A stretch of DNA of 64,000 nucleotides from assembly GCF_902460415.1 (NCBI RefSeq), contig NZ_CABPTY010000002.1, positions 258,857 to 322,856 of the forward strand. The letters run 5' to 3'. Below, one piece after another: positions 36,139 through 44,846 of this stretch (position 1 is its first letter; each line of letters begins with the position of its first letter). The position numbers and the translations under genes were made by a program. The DNA is from Campylobacter_A concisus_Y (lineage in GTDB: Bacteria > Campylobacterota > Campylobacteria > Campylobacterales > Campylobacteraceae). The notes under the pieces were generated by a model, which saw only the letters and a list, made by a program, of their open reading frames with translations, did no database searches and was not told where the DNA came from.

Positions 36139-36828
36139 TTATAAATTTCTCATATATTCTGTGCTATAAATACCTTGAATACGTCTTTCCATGTCACTAT
36201 ACCAACTTTTTGGAAGAGTAGTAAGAGAGTTAAATTTCTCTAGTAAATTTAAATTTTTACTTGGAGCACAAAAAAGTCTATTTACTTCTAAAATGCTCAT
36301 ATGAACTGGATCTTTTTCTATAACTTCTATTACGTCGCCCACTTTGCACGATCCTGGAGTGATGACGCGGTAGTACCAGCCAGTTAAGCCAGTTTCAAAG
36401 ATATGAGTAGCCATATTTTCATTGCCCCATCTTTTTGAGAGCTTAAAACAAGGCTTTCTTGGCTGCGATACTTGAAGGACTAGTGAGCCGACCTTATGGA
36501 TATCGCCCACGCAGACACTACTCTCATCAAGCCCATCAATGCATAAATTCTCACCCATAGCTCCGTAAGCCATATTTTTAAATCCTAAAAATTTCTCCCA
36601 TTTAGCGTAGTTTGCAAACGAATTTGCAAATATAGCTTTTTCTGGGCCTCCATGGTGCTTCGTATCAGCGACGCTATCACCCTCAAAGCCAAGCTCATTT
36701 GCAAAAATTTCACCATTTTGAGCTACTTTAAAAATAGCTGAGCTCCAAGGTGTATTTAGCTTATCAGTCGCACTTTGCGAGCCATAATTTTTTACCTCGC
36801 CAATTAATAATGCTTTTACTATTGCCAT
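36139..36828 (-). CDS. MOSC-domain protein (YiiM-like)
   Basis: 229 residues with the MOSC fold: GPEKAIFANSFANYAKW, YGAMGENLCIDGLDESSVCV, and VSQPRKPCFKLSKRWG with the conserved cysteine. YiiM-type proteins use the molybdenum cofactor to reduce N-hydroxylated compounds; a detoxifying role is plausible. It is 17 bases downstream of ruvC on the same strand and probably cotranscribed. Confidence 0.85.
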   Translation of the reverse strand: MAIVKALLIGEVKNYGSQSATDKLNTPWSSAIFKVAQNGEIFANELGFEGDSVADTKHHGGPEKAIFANSFANYAKWEKFLGFKNMAYGAMGENLCIDGLDESSVCVGDIHKVGSLVLQVSQPRKPCFKLSKRWGNENMATHIFETGLTGWYYRVITPGSCKVGDVIEVIEKDPVHMSILEVNRLFCAPSKNLNLLEKFNSLTTLPKSWYSDMERRIQGIYSTEYMRNL

Positions 36829-36845
36829 CTTTTTCCTATCAAAAT

Positions 36846-37319
36846 TTAGCTTATTCTTAAATTATTTGCGTGAGTTAGCGCGATCGCGATCGCATCAGTG
36901 ATATCAAGTGGTTTTATCTCTTTGTTTATACCTAAAATTTTCTTCACCATAAATGCGACTTGCTCTTTGTCAGCTTTAGCCTTGCCAGTGACAGTTTTTT
37001 TCACCTGAAGCGGCGTATACTCTGCAAAATCACCATGAAGCTGTAAAATTTTAAGGCTAAGTGCTCCGCGAAATTGAGCGAGCTTTAAAACCGTTTTTGG
37101 GTTGTAGGCAAAAAATATATCTTCGATCGCGACCTCGTCAAATTTATGATTTTTAAAGATGAGATCAAGCCCCTCGCAAAGCTCGGTAATCTGATACTGA
37201 AGTGTGTTTGGTTTTATTTTTATGAGTCCTGCTTCAAGAAGAGTAGTTTTAAATTTATTTTTTTCAAGTATTGCATAACCACAATTCTTCGTACCTGGAT
37301 CGATTCCTAAAATTTTCAT
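36846..37319 (-). CDS. ruvC: Holliday junction resolvase RuvC
   Basis: Cleaves four-way junctions with RuvAB. 157 residues. Acidic active site: Asp7 in ILGIDPGTKNCGYAI, Glu in AIEDIFFAYNPKTVL, and Asp in KPLDITDAIAIALTHA. It diverges from dnaA across the upstream half of the origin. This ruvC-dnaA-dnaN arrangement is known from several epsilonproteobacteria. Confidence 0.95.
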   Translation of the reverse strand: MKILGIDPGTKNCGYAILEKNKFKTTLLEAGLIKIKPNTLQYQITELCEGLDLIFKNHKFDEVAIEDIFFAYNPKTVLKLAQFRGALSLKILQLHGDFAEYTPLQVKKTVTGKAKADKEQVAFMVKKILGINKEIKPLDITDAIAIALTHANNLRIS

Positions 37320-37336
37320 AACTATCTTTTCAATAC

Positions 37337-37367
37337 TTTTTCACGACTTTTTCACGATGTGAAAAAG
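37337..37367. other. oriC, upstream DnaA-box cluster
   Basis: Three close copies of TTTTTCAC(G/A): 37337-37345 and 37348-37356 on the plus strand and 37358-37366 on the minus strand. The last two make a perfect inverted repeat CTTTTTCAC-GAT-GTGAAAAAG. They match DnaA-box cores of epsilonproteobacteria and lie between ruvC and dnaA, where bipartite origins have been mapped in relatives. Confidence 0.7.
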
Positions 37368-37447
37368 TTTGTCAGAGTTTAACAAAGGTTTTATTAAAAT
37401 TAAGATAGTATCACTATAAAAATTCTCGAAATTTAAGGCATAAAAAT

Positions 37448-38758
37448 TTGATAGCAGACGAAATTTTAGAAAATCTTTCAACACAAATTTCACCTGAAGA
37501 ATACCAAAGTTATATCAAGCAATTAAAATTTAACGAAAAGGCTTCAGACGATCATATTATCGTATTTACTGCACCAAATGAGTTAATGGCTAAATTTATA
37601 AATACAAGATACGCTGATAAAATCGCTCATCTGTATGAAGTTAGAACAGGCATAAAACCAAATATAGAAATTTCATCTACTAAAAGTAGCAAGGTATCAA
37701 AACAAAATCAAATAAATGTTAAGCAAATAAAAACACAAAGTAGCATTTTAAATCCAAGCTACACATTTGAAAATTTTGTCTGTGGAGCGTCAAATCAATA
37801 CGCATTTTTAAGCGCAAAAGCAGCCGCTGAAAAGCCTGGTGTACTTTATAATCCACTTTTTATCTATGGCACAACGGGACTTGGCAAGACACATTTACTC
37901 CAGTCAGTCGGAAATCACTGCCTAAATAAAGGGAAAACCGTTATTTGCGTAACTAGCGAACAATTTATGATAGATTTTACCAGTCATATAAATAACCACT
38001 CAATGCCAAAATTTCGTGAAAAATATAGAAACTGTGATGTTTTACTAATAGATGATGTACAGTTTCTTGGTAAAACTGATAAAATCCAAGAGGAATTTTT
38101 CAACACATATAATGAACTTTTAGCAAAAAATGGTCAAATAGTTATGACTTCTGATCGACCTCCAAAGACACTAAAAGGCTTTGAGGATAGGATGATTTCA
38201 AGATTTGATAAGGCTTTTATGGCTGATATTACGCCGCCCGAACTTGATACAAAGATAGCCATCATCATCAAAAAATGTGAATTTGATAAAATCGATCTAA
38301 ATAAAGAAGTCATAAACTACATAGCTACAAATATGGGGGATAATATCCGTGAGATCGAGGGAGCTATCATAAATTTAAACGTATTTAAAACTCTTATGAA
38401 AGAAGAGATTACACTTGATCTTGCAAAAAGTATATTAAAAGATCTGATCAAAGAAAAACGTGAAAATATAAATTTCGATACTATCGTTGAAATAGTTAGT
38501 AAAGAACTAAATATCAAACAAAGTGATATAAAAAGCAAATCAAGAGTTACAAATATCGTAGAAGCAAGACGAATCATCATATATCTTGCAAAGATGCTTA
38601 CAACAAACTCAATGCCACAAATTGCAAACTATTTTGGTATGAAAGATCACAGTGCCGTTAGTCATAATATTAAAAAGATAAATGAGCTAATACAAACTAA
38701 TGAAATTTTTAGTCTAAAAGTTACTGAATTAAAAAATAAAATTTTGACAAAAGGATAA
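37448..38758 (+). CDS. dnaA: Replication initiator DnaA
   Basis: AAA+ initiator that binds oriC and opens the duplex. 436 residues from a TTG after AAGG. Domain I is residues 1-80 (NLSTQISPEEYQSYI), a linker is 80-105, then Walker A GTTGLGKTHLLQ, Walker B VLLIDDVQFLG, sensor region SDRPPKTLKGFEDR, and the C-terminal DNA-binding domain with FGMKDHSAVSHNI. Flanked by DnaA boxes on both sides. Confidence 0.98.
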   Translation: MIADEILENLSTQISPEEYQSYIKQLKFNEKASDDHIIVFTAPNELMAKFINTRYADKIAHLYEVRTGIKPNIEISSTKSSKVSKQNQINVKQIKTQSSILNPSYTFENFVCGASNQYAFLSAKAAAEKPGVLYNPLFIYGTTGLGKTHLLQSVGNHCLNKGKTVICVTSEQFMIDFTSHINNHSMPKFREKYRNCDVLLIDDVQFLGKTDKIQEEFFNTYNELLAKNGQIVMTSDRPPKTLKGFEDRMISRFDKAFMADITPPELDTKIAIIIKKCEFDKIDLNKEVINYIATNMGDNIREIEGAIINLNVFKTLMKEEITLDLAKSILKDLIKEKRENINFDTIVEIVSKELNIKQSDIKSKSRVTNIVEARRIIIYLAKMLTTNSMPQIANYFGMKDHSAVSHNIKKINELIQTNEIFSLKVTELKNKILTKG

Positions 38759-38774
38759 AATACAATATGAAATT

Positions 38775-38854
38775 TGTGAATAAATGTGAAAAAGAAAATA
38801 TAATTTTTCACATTTCAAATAGCTGTATTTCGATGTTTAAAAGTACTTTTCACT
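38775..38854. other. oriC, dnaA-dnaN intergenic DnaA-box cluster
   Basis: A perfect TTATTCACA on the minus strand (38775-38783), TTTTTCACA on the minus strand (38785-38793) and on the plus strand (38804-38812), and a weaker CTTTTCACT (38846-38854). The stretch is very A+T rich, a good unwinding element. The C. jejuni origin has been placed in this interval. Confidence 0.8.
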
Positions 38855-38912
38855 TTTTAACATCACCTACTAAAACAAAAAAATTAAATTTAAAAATAGA
38901 AGGAAGTTTTTA

Positions 38913-39986
38913 ATGAAGGTTTTAATAAACAAAAATATGCTTGAAAGCATAGTAACAAATACAAATCCATATCTTGAAAAAAGAGATCTTAGTGCTATAA
39001 CTTCTCACATTTATATCTCAGCAAAAGATGGTGTTTTAAACATAAAAGCAACTGATCATGAAATAGGTCTAGCATATAAGCTAAGTAATGTAAAAATCGT
39101 TGATGAAGGTTACGCAACTGCAAATGGCAAAAAACTACTTGACATTATAAAAAGTCTAAAAGACGAAGAAGTGATGTTAGAAACTGTAAATAACTATCTT
39201 TACATAAAACAAAAAAACTCAAAATATAAACTTCCAATGTATAAATTCGAAGATTTTCCAGAATTTCCAACGATTGAGGGTAAATCAAAATTTGATGTTG
39301 ATGCTGTTATGTTAGGAAGAAGTTTAAAGAAAATTTTACCAAGTATTGATAGTAATAACCCAAAATTTGAACTAAACGGAGCTTTTCTTGATATTAAAAA
39401 AGACTTTATAAATATCGTCGGAACTGATACAAGAAGACTTAGTGTATTTAGATTTCAAACACCAACTGAAAAAGAATTTTCACTTATAATCCCTAAAAAA
39501 GCTATCAATGAAATACAAAAATTATTTTTTGACAAGATAGAAATTTACTATGATGAAAATATCTTAATCGCTCAAAGCCAAAATTTTGAATTTTTCACAA
39601 AACTTATAAATGGTAAATTCCCAGATTACGAGCGTGTAATACCAAAAGAGGTTAGAAAAAGACTTCAATTAAGTAGAGATAAGATGATAGAGGGTATAAA
39701 AACTATCTCAATGCTAAGTGATACAATGAAAATATCTTTTGCAAAAGATAATATAACATTTGAAAGTGTTATAGAAGATAACTCTGAAGCAAAAACTATG
39801 ATAGATTATCAAACTGGTTTAGAGCTTGGAGATGAATTTTTCATAGGTATAAAAAATAGATATCTACTTGACTTTTTAAGTAGCATAGAGGATGAAAATT
39901 TTGAGCTTGGATTTAATGAAAGCTCACTAGCATTTGTTGTAAATTCAAAAGAATTAACAACAGTAATAATGCCGATAAATTTATAA
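38913..39986 (+). CDS. dnaN: DNA polymerase III beta (sliding clamp)
   Basis: 357 residues, three clamp domains; it closes around DNA and holds polymerases. Conserved parts include HIYISAKDGVLNIKATDHEI, GTDTRRLSVFR in the central domain, and the C-terminal VIMPINL. The start follows AGAAGGAAG. It is the second gene of the dnaA-dnaN-gyrB block and is separated from gyrB by 14 bases. Confidence 0.97.
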   Translation: MKVLINKNMLESIVTNTNPYLEKRDLSAITSHIYISAKDGVLNIKATDHEIGLAYKLSNVKIVDEGYATANGKKLLDIIKSLKDEEVMLETVNNYLYIKQKNSKYKLPMYKFEDFPEFPTIEGKSKFDVDAVMLGRSLKKILPSIDSNNPKFELNGAFLDIKKDFINIVGTDTRRLSVFRFQTPTEKEFSLIIPKKAINEIQKLFFDKIEIYYDENILIAQSQNFEFFTKLINGKFPDYERVIPKEVRKRLQLSRDKMIEGIKTISMLSDTMKISFAKDNITFESVIEDNSEAKTMIDYQTGLELGDEFFIGIKNRYLLDFLSSIEDENFELGFNESSLAFVVNSKELTTVIMPINL

Positions 39987-40000
39987 GATAAGGCAAGATT

Positions 40001-42310
40001 ATGGAAAATAATTACGGCGCAGAAAATATTAAAGTACTAAAAGGTCTTGAGGCGGTCAGGAAACGCCCAGGCATGTATATAGGTGATACTAACATAAGTG
40101 GTCTTCACCATATGATCTATGAAGTCGTTGATAACTCTATCGACGAAGCGATGGCTGGATACTGCGATACGATAGATGTTGAGCTTACACGTGAGGGCTC
40201 AGCGATCATCAGCGATAATGGCCGTGGTATCCCAGTGGATATGCACCCAACTGAGAAAATTTCAGCTGCGACTGTTGTTCTAACTGTGCTTCACGCTGGT
40301 GGTAAATTTGACAAGGACACTTATAAGGTCTCTGGCGGTCTTCACGGCGTTGGTGTATCTGTCGTAAATGCCCTTTCTAAAAAACTAGTCGTAAATATCA
40401 AACGCGATGGCAAGCTTCATAGACAAGAATTTGCAAAAGGTATCCCACAAAGCGATCTTGAAGTGATAAAAACTACAAACCGCACAGGCACGCAAGTCGA
40501 GTTTTGGCCAGATGATAGCATATTTGAAGTGACTGAATTTGATGATGAAATTTTAGTAAAAAGATTTCGCGAGCTAGCTTATCTAAACCCAAAGATAACT
40601 ATAAATTTTAAAGATCAAAGAAATGGCAGAAGCGAGAGCTTTCATTTTGAGGGCGGACTTGAGAGCTTTGTAACTGATATGAACAAGGCAAATGCTGTCA
40701 GCAAAGCAGTCTCATTTAGCGGCGGCGAAGATGACGTTATGGTTGATTTTGCCCTGCTTTACAACGACACTTATAGTGAAAATTTACTAAGCTTTGTAAA
40801 TAACATCAAAACTCCAGATGGCGGTACACACGAGGCTGGCTTTAGAGCGGGCCTTACAAGAGTTATCACAAACTACGTTCAAGCAAATGCTGCTGCACGT
40901 GAAAAAGATACAAAGATAACTGGCGAAGATATACGCGAGGGACTTATCGCAGTTGTGAGCGTAAAGGTGCCAGAGCCGCAGTTTGAGGGACAAACAAAGG
41001 GCAAACTAGGCTCAAGCTACGTAAAACCTATCGTTCAAAAGATGGTTTTTGATGTGCTTACAAAGTATTTTGAAGAAAATCCTATCGAAGCAAGAGCGAT
41101 AATGGATAAAGCTCTAATGGCAGCTCGTGGTAGAGAAGCCGCTAAAAAAGCAAGGGATCTAACTCGTAAAAAAGAGAGCATGAGCGTAGGCACACTCCCT
41201 GGCAAACTAGCTGATTGCCAGAGTAAAGACCCAGTAATTAGCGAGCTATATCTAGTGGAGGGCGACTCTGCGGGCGGTTCTGCAAAGCAGGGACGTGATA
41301 GAGTTTTTCAAGCGATATTGCCACTTAAGGGTAAAATTCTAAACGTTGAAAAGGCAAGACTAGATAAAATTTTAAAATCTGATGAGATAAAAAATATGAT
41401 AACAGCGCTAGGTTGCGGCATCGGAGATGAATTTGACGCTGAAAAGCTTAGATATCATAAGATCATCATCATGACCGACGCCGATGTCGATGGTAGTCAC
41501 ATCCAGACGCTGCTTTTAACATTCTTCTTTAGATTTTTAAATAAAGTTGTAGAAAACGGCCACATCTACCTAGCTCAGCCGCCACTTTACCGCTATAAAA
41601 AAGGTAAGAAAGAAATTTATCTAAAAGATGAAAAAGCGCTAAACGAATTTCTTATCGAAACTGGCATCGAGGGCGTTGATATAGAGGGTATTGGTAGTGC
41701 TGATTTGATTGATTTTTTAAAGATTGTTGCAGCTTATAGAAGCGTCTTAAAAGAGCTTGAAAAACGCTTTAACGTCCTTTCGGCGATCCGCTATATGATA
41801 GAAAATCCAGACATCGTCTCAAAAAGCTACAATGAAATTTTTGAAATTTTAAGAGACTTCTTAAAAGCTGAGGGTCACAACATCCTAAACCACTACGTTA
41901 GCGATGATGAGGTTAGAATTTATGTCCAAACTGAAAGCGGCCTAGAAGAGCTTGTGGTAAATGAAAATTTATTTACAAATCCACTCTACGAAGAGGCGCT
42001 TTATATCAGCCAAAAGATAAAAGAGCGCGGCCTAGACTTACATAGTGACGTTATCGACGTGCTTGATGAGGTAGAAAAAAATGCTAAAAAAGGTGCATAT
42101 ATCCAGCGCTACAAAGGTCTTGGTGAGATGAACCCTGAGCAGCTTTGGGAGACTACGATGAACCCTGAGAACAGAAGACTTTTAAAGATTGATATAAACG
42201 ACGCTATAAGCGCTTCTGACACGTTTAATCTCTTTATGGGCGATGAGGTCGAGCCAAGAAGAAACTACATCCAAGACCACGCAAAAGACGTTAAACACTT
42301 GGATATTTAA
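40001..42310 (+). CDS. gyrB: DNA gyrase subunit B
   Basis: ATPase subunit of gyrase, 769 residues. GHKL ATPase: EVVDNSIDEAMAGYCD, SDNGRGIPVDMHP, SGGLHGVGVSVVNALS. TOPRIM: YLVEGDSAGGSAKQGRDR and IIMTDADVDGSHIQTLLL. C-terminal RYKGLGEMNPEQLWETTM. It is the third gene of the replication block and is followed 17 bases on by queF. Confidence 0.98.
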   Translation: MENNYGAENIKVLKGLEAVRKRPGMYIGDTNISGLHHMIYEVVDNSIDEAMAGYCDTIDVELTREGSAIISDNGRGIPVDMHPTEKISAATVVLTVLHAGGKFDKDTYKVSGGLHGVGVSVVNALSKKLVVNIKRDGKLHRQEFAKGIPQSDLEVIKTTNRTGTQVEFWPDDSIFEVTEFDDEILVKRFRELAYLNPKITINFKDQRNGRSESFHFEGGLESFVTDMNKANAVSKAVSFSGGEDDVMVDFALLYNDTYSENLLSFVNNIKTPDGGTHEAGFRAGLTRVITNYVQANAAAREKDTKITGEDIREGLIAVVSVKVPEPQFEGQTKGKLGSSYVKPIVQKMVFDVLTKYFEENPIEARAIMDKALMAARGREAAKKARDLTRKKESMSVGTLPGKLADCQSKDPVISELYLVEGDSAGGSAKQGRDRVFQAILPLKGKILNVEKARLDKILKSDEIKNMITALGCGIGDEFDAEKLRYHKIIIMTDADVDGSHIQTLLLTFFFRFLNKVVENGHIYLAQPPLYRYKKGKKEIYLKDEKALNEFLIETGIEGVDIEGIGSADLIDFLKIVAAYRSVLKELEKRFNVLSAIRYMIENPDIVSKSYNEIFEILRDFLKAEGHNILNHYVSDDEVRIYVQTESGLEELVVNENLFTNPLYEEALYISQKIKERGLDLHSDVIDVLDEVEKNAKKGAYIQRYKGLGEMNPEQLWETTMNPENRRLLKIDINDAISASDTFNLFMGDEVEPRRNYIQDHAKDVKHLDI

Positions 42311-42327
42311 AAGAAAAAGGATAAAAA

Positions 42328-42945
42328 ATGAGCGAAGAGATGAAATATGGCGAGAAAATTTTAAAAGAATTTGACGTAGAGAGTGACCTTGAGGTCTGGG
42401 AAAATAAGCAAACAAGGGACTATGTCATAAAGATCACTCTGCCTGAATTTTGCTGCCTTTGCCCTCGCTCTGGTTATCCTGACTTTGCGACGATCTATCT
42501 TGAGTACATACCAAATAAGCTAGTTGTTGAGCTAAAAGCGATAAAGCTTTATATAAATAGCTTTATGAACCGCAACATCAGCCACGAAGATAGTATAAAT
42601 GAAATTTACTCTGTTTTAGAAAAAAAACTTGAGCCTAAATTTATGAAGATAGTTGGTGACTTTAACCCACGTGGAAATGTTCATACAGTTATTGAGATCA
42701 GCTCTGATCTAGTCGTAAAAAAGCCAGCTGAGGAGAAAGAATTTACTCCAAGAAGTAGGGAGAGAAGTTTTAGTGATAAGCCACGTGAGAGACGAAGTAC
42801 AAGTGATCGTGGCAGCAGCAGGGGCAGCAGAGATGATAAATTTAAAAAAGATGACAAACCAAGAAGAAGCTCAAATAAAGAGGGATTTAGAAAGATAAGC
42901 TATGCCGATGATAAGAAGCCAAAAGTAGTCAAAAAGGATAAATAA
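42328..42945 (+). CDS. queF: NADPH-dependent preQ0 reductase QueF with basic C-terminal tail
   Basis: Reduces 7-cyano-7-deazaguanine to preQ1 in queuosine synthesis. Residues 1-125 are a complete short QueF: active-site cysteine in FCCLCPRSGYPDF, QueF signature ELKAIKLYINSFM, and HTVIEISSDL at the end. Residues 130-205 are an added stretch rich in R, S, D and K (RERRSTSDRGSSRGS) of low complexity, like tails of RNA-binding DEAD-box helicases. C. jejuni QueF is only about 127 residues. The tail could bind RNA. The final TAA overlaps the ATG of the next gene. Confidence 0.92.
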   Translation: MSEEMKYGEKILKEFDVESDLEVWENKQTRDYVIKITLPEFCCLCPRSGYPDFATIYLEYIPNKLVVELKAIKLYINSFMNRNISHEDSINEIYSVLEKKLEPKFMKIVGDFNPRGNVHTVIEISSDLVVKKPAEEKEFTPRSRERSFSDKPRERRSTSDRGSSRGSRDDKFKKDDKPRRSSNKEGFRKISYADDKKPKVVKKDK

Positions 42946-44180
42946 TGATAAGTGCTAAGCTTATAGAACATATCTTTAAAGCAGCATCTATATCACGTTG
43001 GAACGACTATCCAAAGATGGCAAATTTAGTCGAGCTTGACAAGCAGGCTCATAAATTTATCATCGCTTATTTCATAGCAAAACAAGAACAAGACGCCGAT
43101 ATGAACTATATCATTGAGGCTGGAATTTTTGAGTTTTTAAGCAGGGTCGTAGTCACGGACATACGACCAGATGTCTTTCATCACATACAAAAGACAAAAA
43201 AAGAGCAGATAAATAGCTGGGTTTTAAGTAATCTTGATAGCCTTATTTCAGATATTGAAGATGGGGAGTTTTTAGAGAGATTTAAAAGTTATTTTAAAAG
43301 TGATAAAAAGCATGAAAAAGAGCGTCTCATTCTAAAAGCAGCCAGCTATCTTGCCACTAGGTGGGAATTTTCTATCGTATATCAAACAAGCCAGTTTTTA
43401 AGCGATATAGAAGAGCTTAAAGCTAAAGTCGAAGAGGAGATGGAGGATTATTACGAGCTAATTGGCGTTAGAAAGATCGCTATGAATCAAAAATTAGCCC
43501 GCCTTGTTGATTTAAGTGGCAGGCTAAGGTTTCAAAAACGATGGGCACAAACGCCTCGTATCCCTGAAACTGCAGTCTTAGGGCATATGCTAGTAGTTGC
43601 GATACTTAGTTATTTTTACTCACTCAAAGCAAAAGCTTGCAAAAAGCGCCTAGAAAATAACTTCTTTTGTGCGCTATTTCACGACCTACCAGAGAGTCTC
43701 ACAAGGGACATCATAAGCCCTGTAAAGTACGGTGTAAAGGGGCTAAATGAGATCATCAGCGAGTATGAGATGAGGCTTATTGATGAGAGGATTTTGCCAT
43801 TTGTACCGGAAAAGATCAAAGATGAGTTTAGCTACATCCTTGGCATTAGAAAAGATGGCGAGAAATTTATAAAAGATGAGTTTGAAAATAGGACTTATGA
43901 GCGCAAGATCATCTGCCACGAAGGGACGATGGAAAACGTAAATGAGGATAAATTTAACCCAATCGATGGCAAAGCGCTAAAATACTGTGACAAACTCTCA
44001 GCCTACATCGAAGCTGGAATTTCTATAAGCTACGGCGTCAAGTCAAAAGAGCTAACTGACGGCTTTAATAATATGTATAAATTTTTTAGCGAAAAACCTA
44101 AGATCGATGGAGTGGATTTTTTAGAAATTTGCGATGATTTTAATGAGCATTTTGGTTTAGAAAGACCCCCTCTCAGATAA
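42945..44180 (+). CDS. HD-domain hydrolase-like protein
   Basis: 411 residues. The N-terminal half is not recognisable. The centre contains an HD-type metal site: PETAVLGHMLVVAIL then NNFFCALFHDLPESLTRD and IDGKALKYCDKLSAYIEA, where the H...HD...D ligands are in order. YfbR-like HD enzymes are nucleotide phosphohydrolases; the same catalytic build here suggests a phosphatase or nucleotidase in the cytoplasm. It overlaps queF by one base, so it is part of the gyrB-queF run. The last codons may overlap the RNA that follows. Confidence 0.75.
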   Translation: MISAKLIEHIFKAASISRWNDYPKMANLVELDKQAHKFIIAYFIAKQEQDADMNYIIEAGIFEFLSRVVVTDIRPDVFHHIQKTKKEQINSWVLSNLDSLISDIEDGEFLERFKSYFKSDKKHEKERLILKAASYLATRWEFSIVYQTSQFLSDIEELKAKVEEEMEDYYELIGVRKIAMNQKLARLVDLSGRLRFQKRWAQTPRIPETAVLGHMLVVAILSYFYSLKAKACKKRLENNFFCALFHDLPESLTRDIISPVKYGVKGLNEIISEYEMRLIDERILPFVPEKIKDEFSYILGIRKDGEKFIKDEFENRTYERKIICHEGTMENVNEDKFNPIDGKALKYCDKLSAYIEAGISISYGVKSKELTDGFNNMYKFFSEKPKIDGVDFLEICDDFNEHFGLERPPLR

Positions 44181-44187
44181 CTGCGGC

Positions 44188-44290
44188 ACACACTTAATAC
44201 AAGTGCTCTGCTGTGTTCCCACCCTGAAGCGGTGCTCATAAAAAGCATTGCACAGGTCTAAGAAGGAGCTTCGCAATCATACAGAAACTA
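44188..44290 (+). ncRNA. Structured RNA candidate (SRP-like is one possibility)
   Basis: A G+C-richer stretch between the HD gene and the next CDS with nested pairing: GCTC 44205-44208 with GAGC 44266-44269, CTGTG 44211-44215 with CACAG 44251-44255, GCGGTGCT 44229-44236 with AGCATTGC 44244-44251, plus a small CACTT/AAGTG hairpin in front. The left half (GCTCTG...TTCCC) and CAGGTC at 44253 resemble the 4.5S/SRP RNA of other bacteria, but the conserved GGAA tetraloop and AGCAG are not there, and the far 3' arm is missing. No good frame crosses it. Strand is inferred from the flanking genes. Confidence 0.45.
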
Positions 44291-44342
44291 TACTTAAATT
44301 TAGTTTTATAGTTACATTTTTAAAAATTTAGCTTTAAAAGTA

Positions 44343-44348
44343 TATAAT
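44343..44348 (+). promoter_or_regulatory. -10 box of the 141-residue hypothetical gene
   Basis: TATAAT within AAAAGTATATAATC, 28 bases before the ATG at 44377. Confidence 0.5.
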
Positions 44349-44376
44349 CAGCCCAAATTTCATAAAAAGTAGAGTA

Positions 44377-44802
44377 ATGTCTGGAAAGTTTAAACTTCGT
44401 TTTTTATCAGCTTTTAGAGATTTTTTTATCTATCATCACAAATCTTTAGAGTTTCGTGCCAAAATTTTTGCTGCTATGATCTCTGCTAAATTTGACCCAG
44501 ACGAAGATGATTTTTTTGTTTTAAATGACATTACAAATGAAATTTATGAAAATGACCAAACCAGAAAAGACTTTTTGATCCAAACTGTTAAAGAGTATGT
44601 AGCCAGAGTTAAAAGAAACGATAGAATCACACTTGATGCACTACTTTTAAGCATTGATAAAGACCTAAAAGATCACAAAAGATACGCCAAAAAGATAGAT
44701 TTTTCTCATCTTCGTCGCTTGATGAGTGGCTGTGAGGAAGAGATTTTAGTTCAGCAAAGAGTTTATGAGTTTTTGATAAACGAAGTCAAACTCTATTCTT
44801 AA
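44377..44802 (+). CDS. Conserved-looking hypothetical protein
   Basis: 141 residues, soluble, with balanced charge and mostly helical make-up: MSGKFKLRFLSAFRDFFIYH at the start, then RAKIFAAMISAKFDPDEDDF and RRLMSGCEEEILVQQRVYEF. No signal peptide, no membrane helix, no catalytic motif that I know. It has its own promoter and lies between the RNA candidate and the convergent flagellar operon. The codon use is like the neighbours, so it is not a recent arrival. Function not assigned. Confidence 0.7.
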   Translation: MSGKFKLRFLSAFRDFFIYHHKSLEFRAKIFAAMISAKFDPDEDDFFVLNDITNEIYENDQTRKDFLIQTVKEYVARVKRNDRITLDALLLSIDKDLKDHKRYAKKIDFSHLRRLMSGCEEEILVQQRVYEFLINEVKLYS

Positions 44803-44846
44803 GATTATCATTCATTTTAAATTTTTAATCATCAACTAGCATAAAA

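Noticed and set aside
44188..44290. Firm annotation as 4.5S/SRP RNA
   Set aside because: The conserved tetraloop and AGCAG side are missing and the 3' arm does not pair with the 5' arm; kept as a candidate only.
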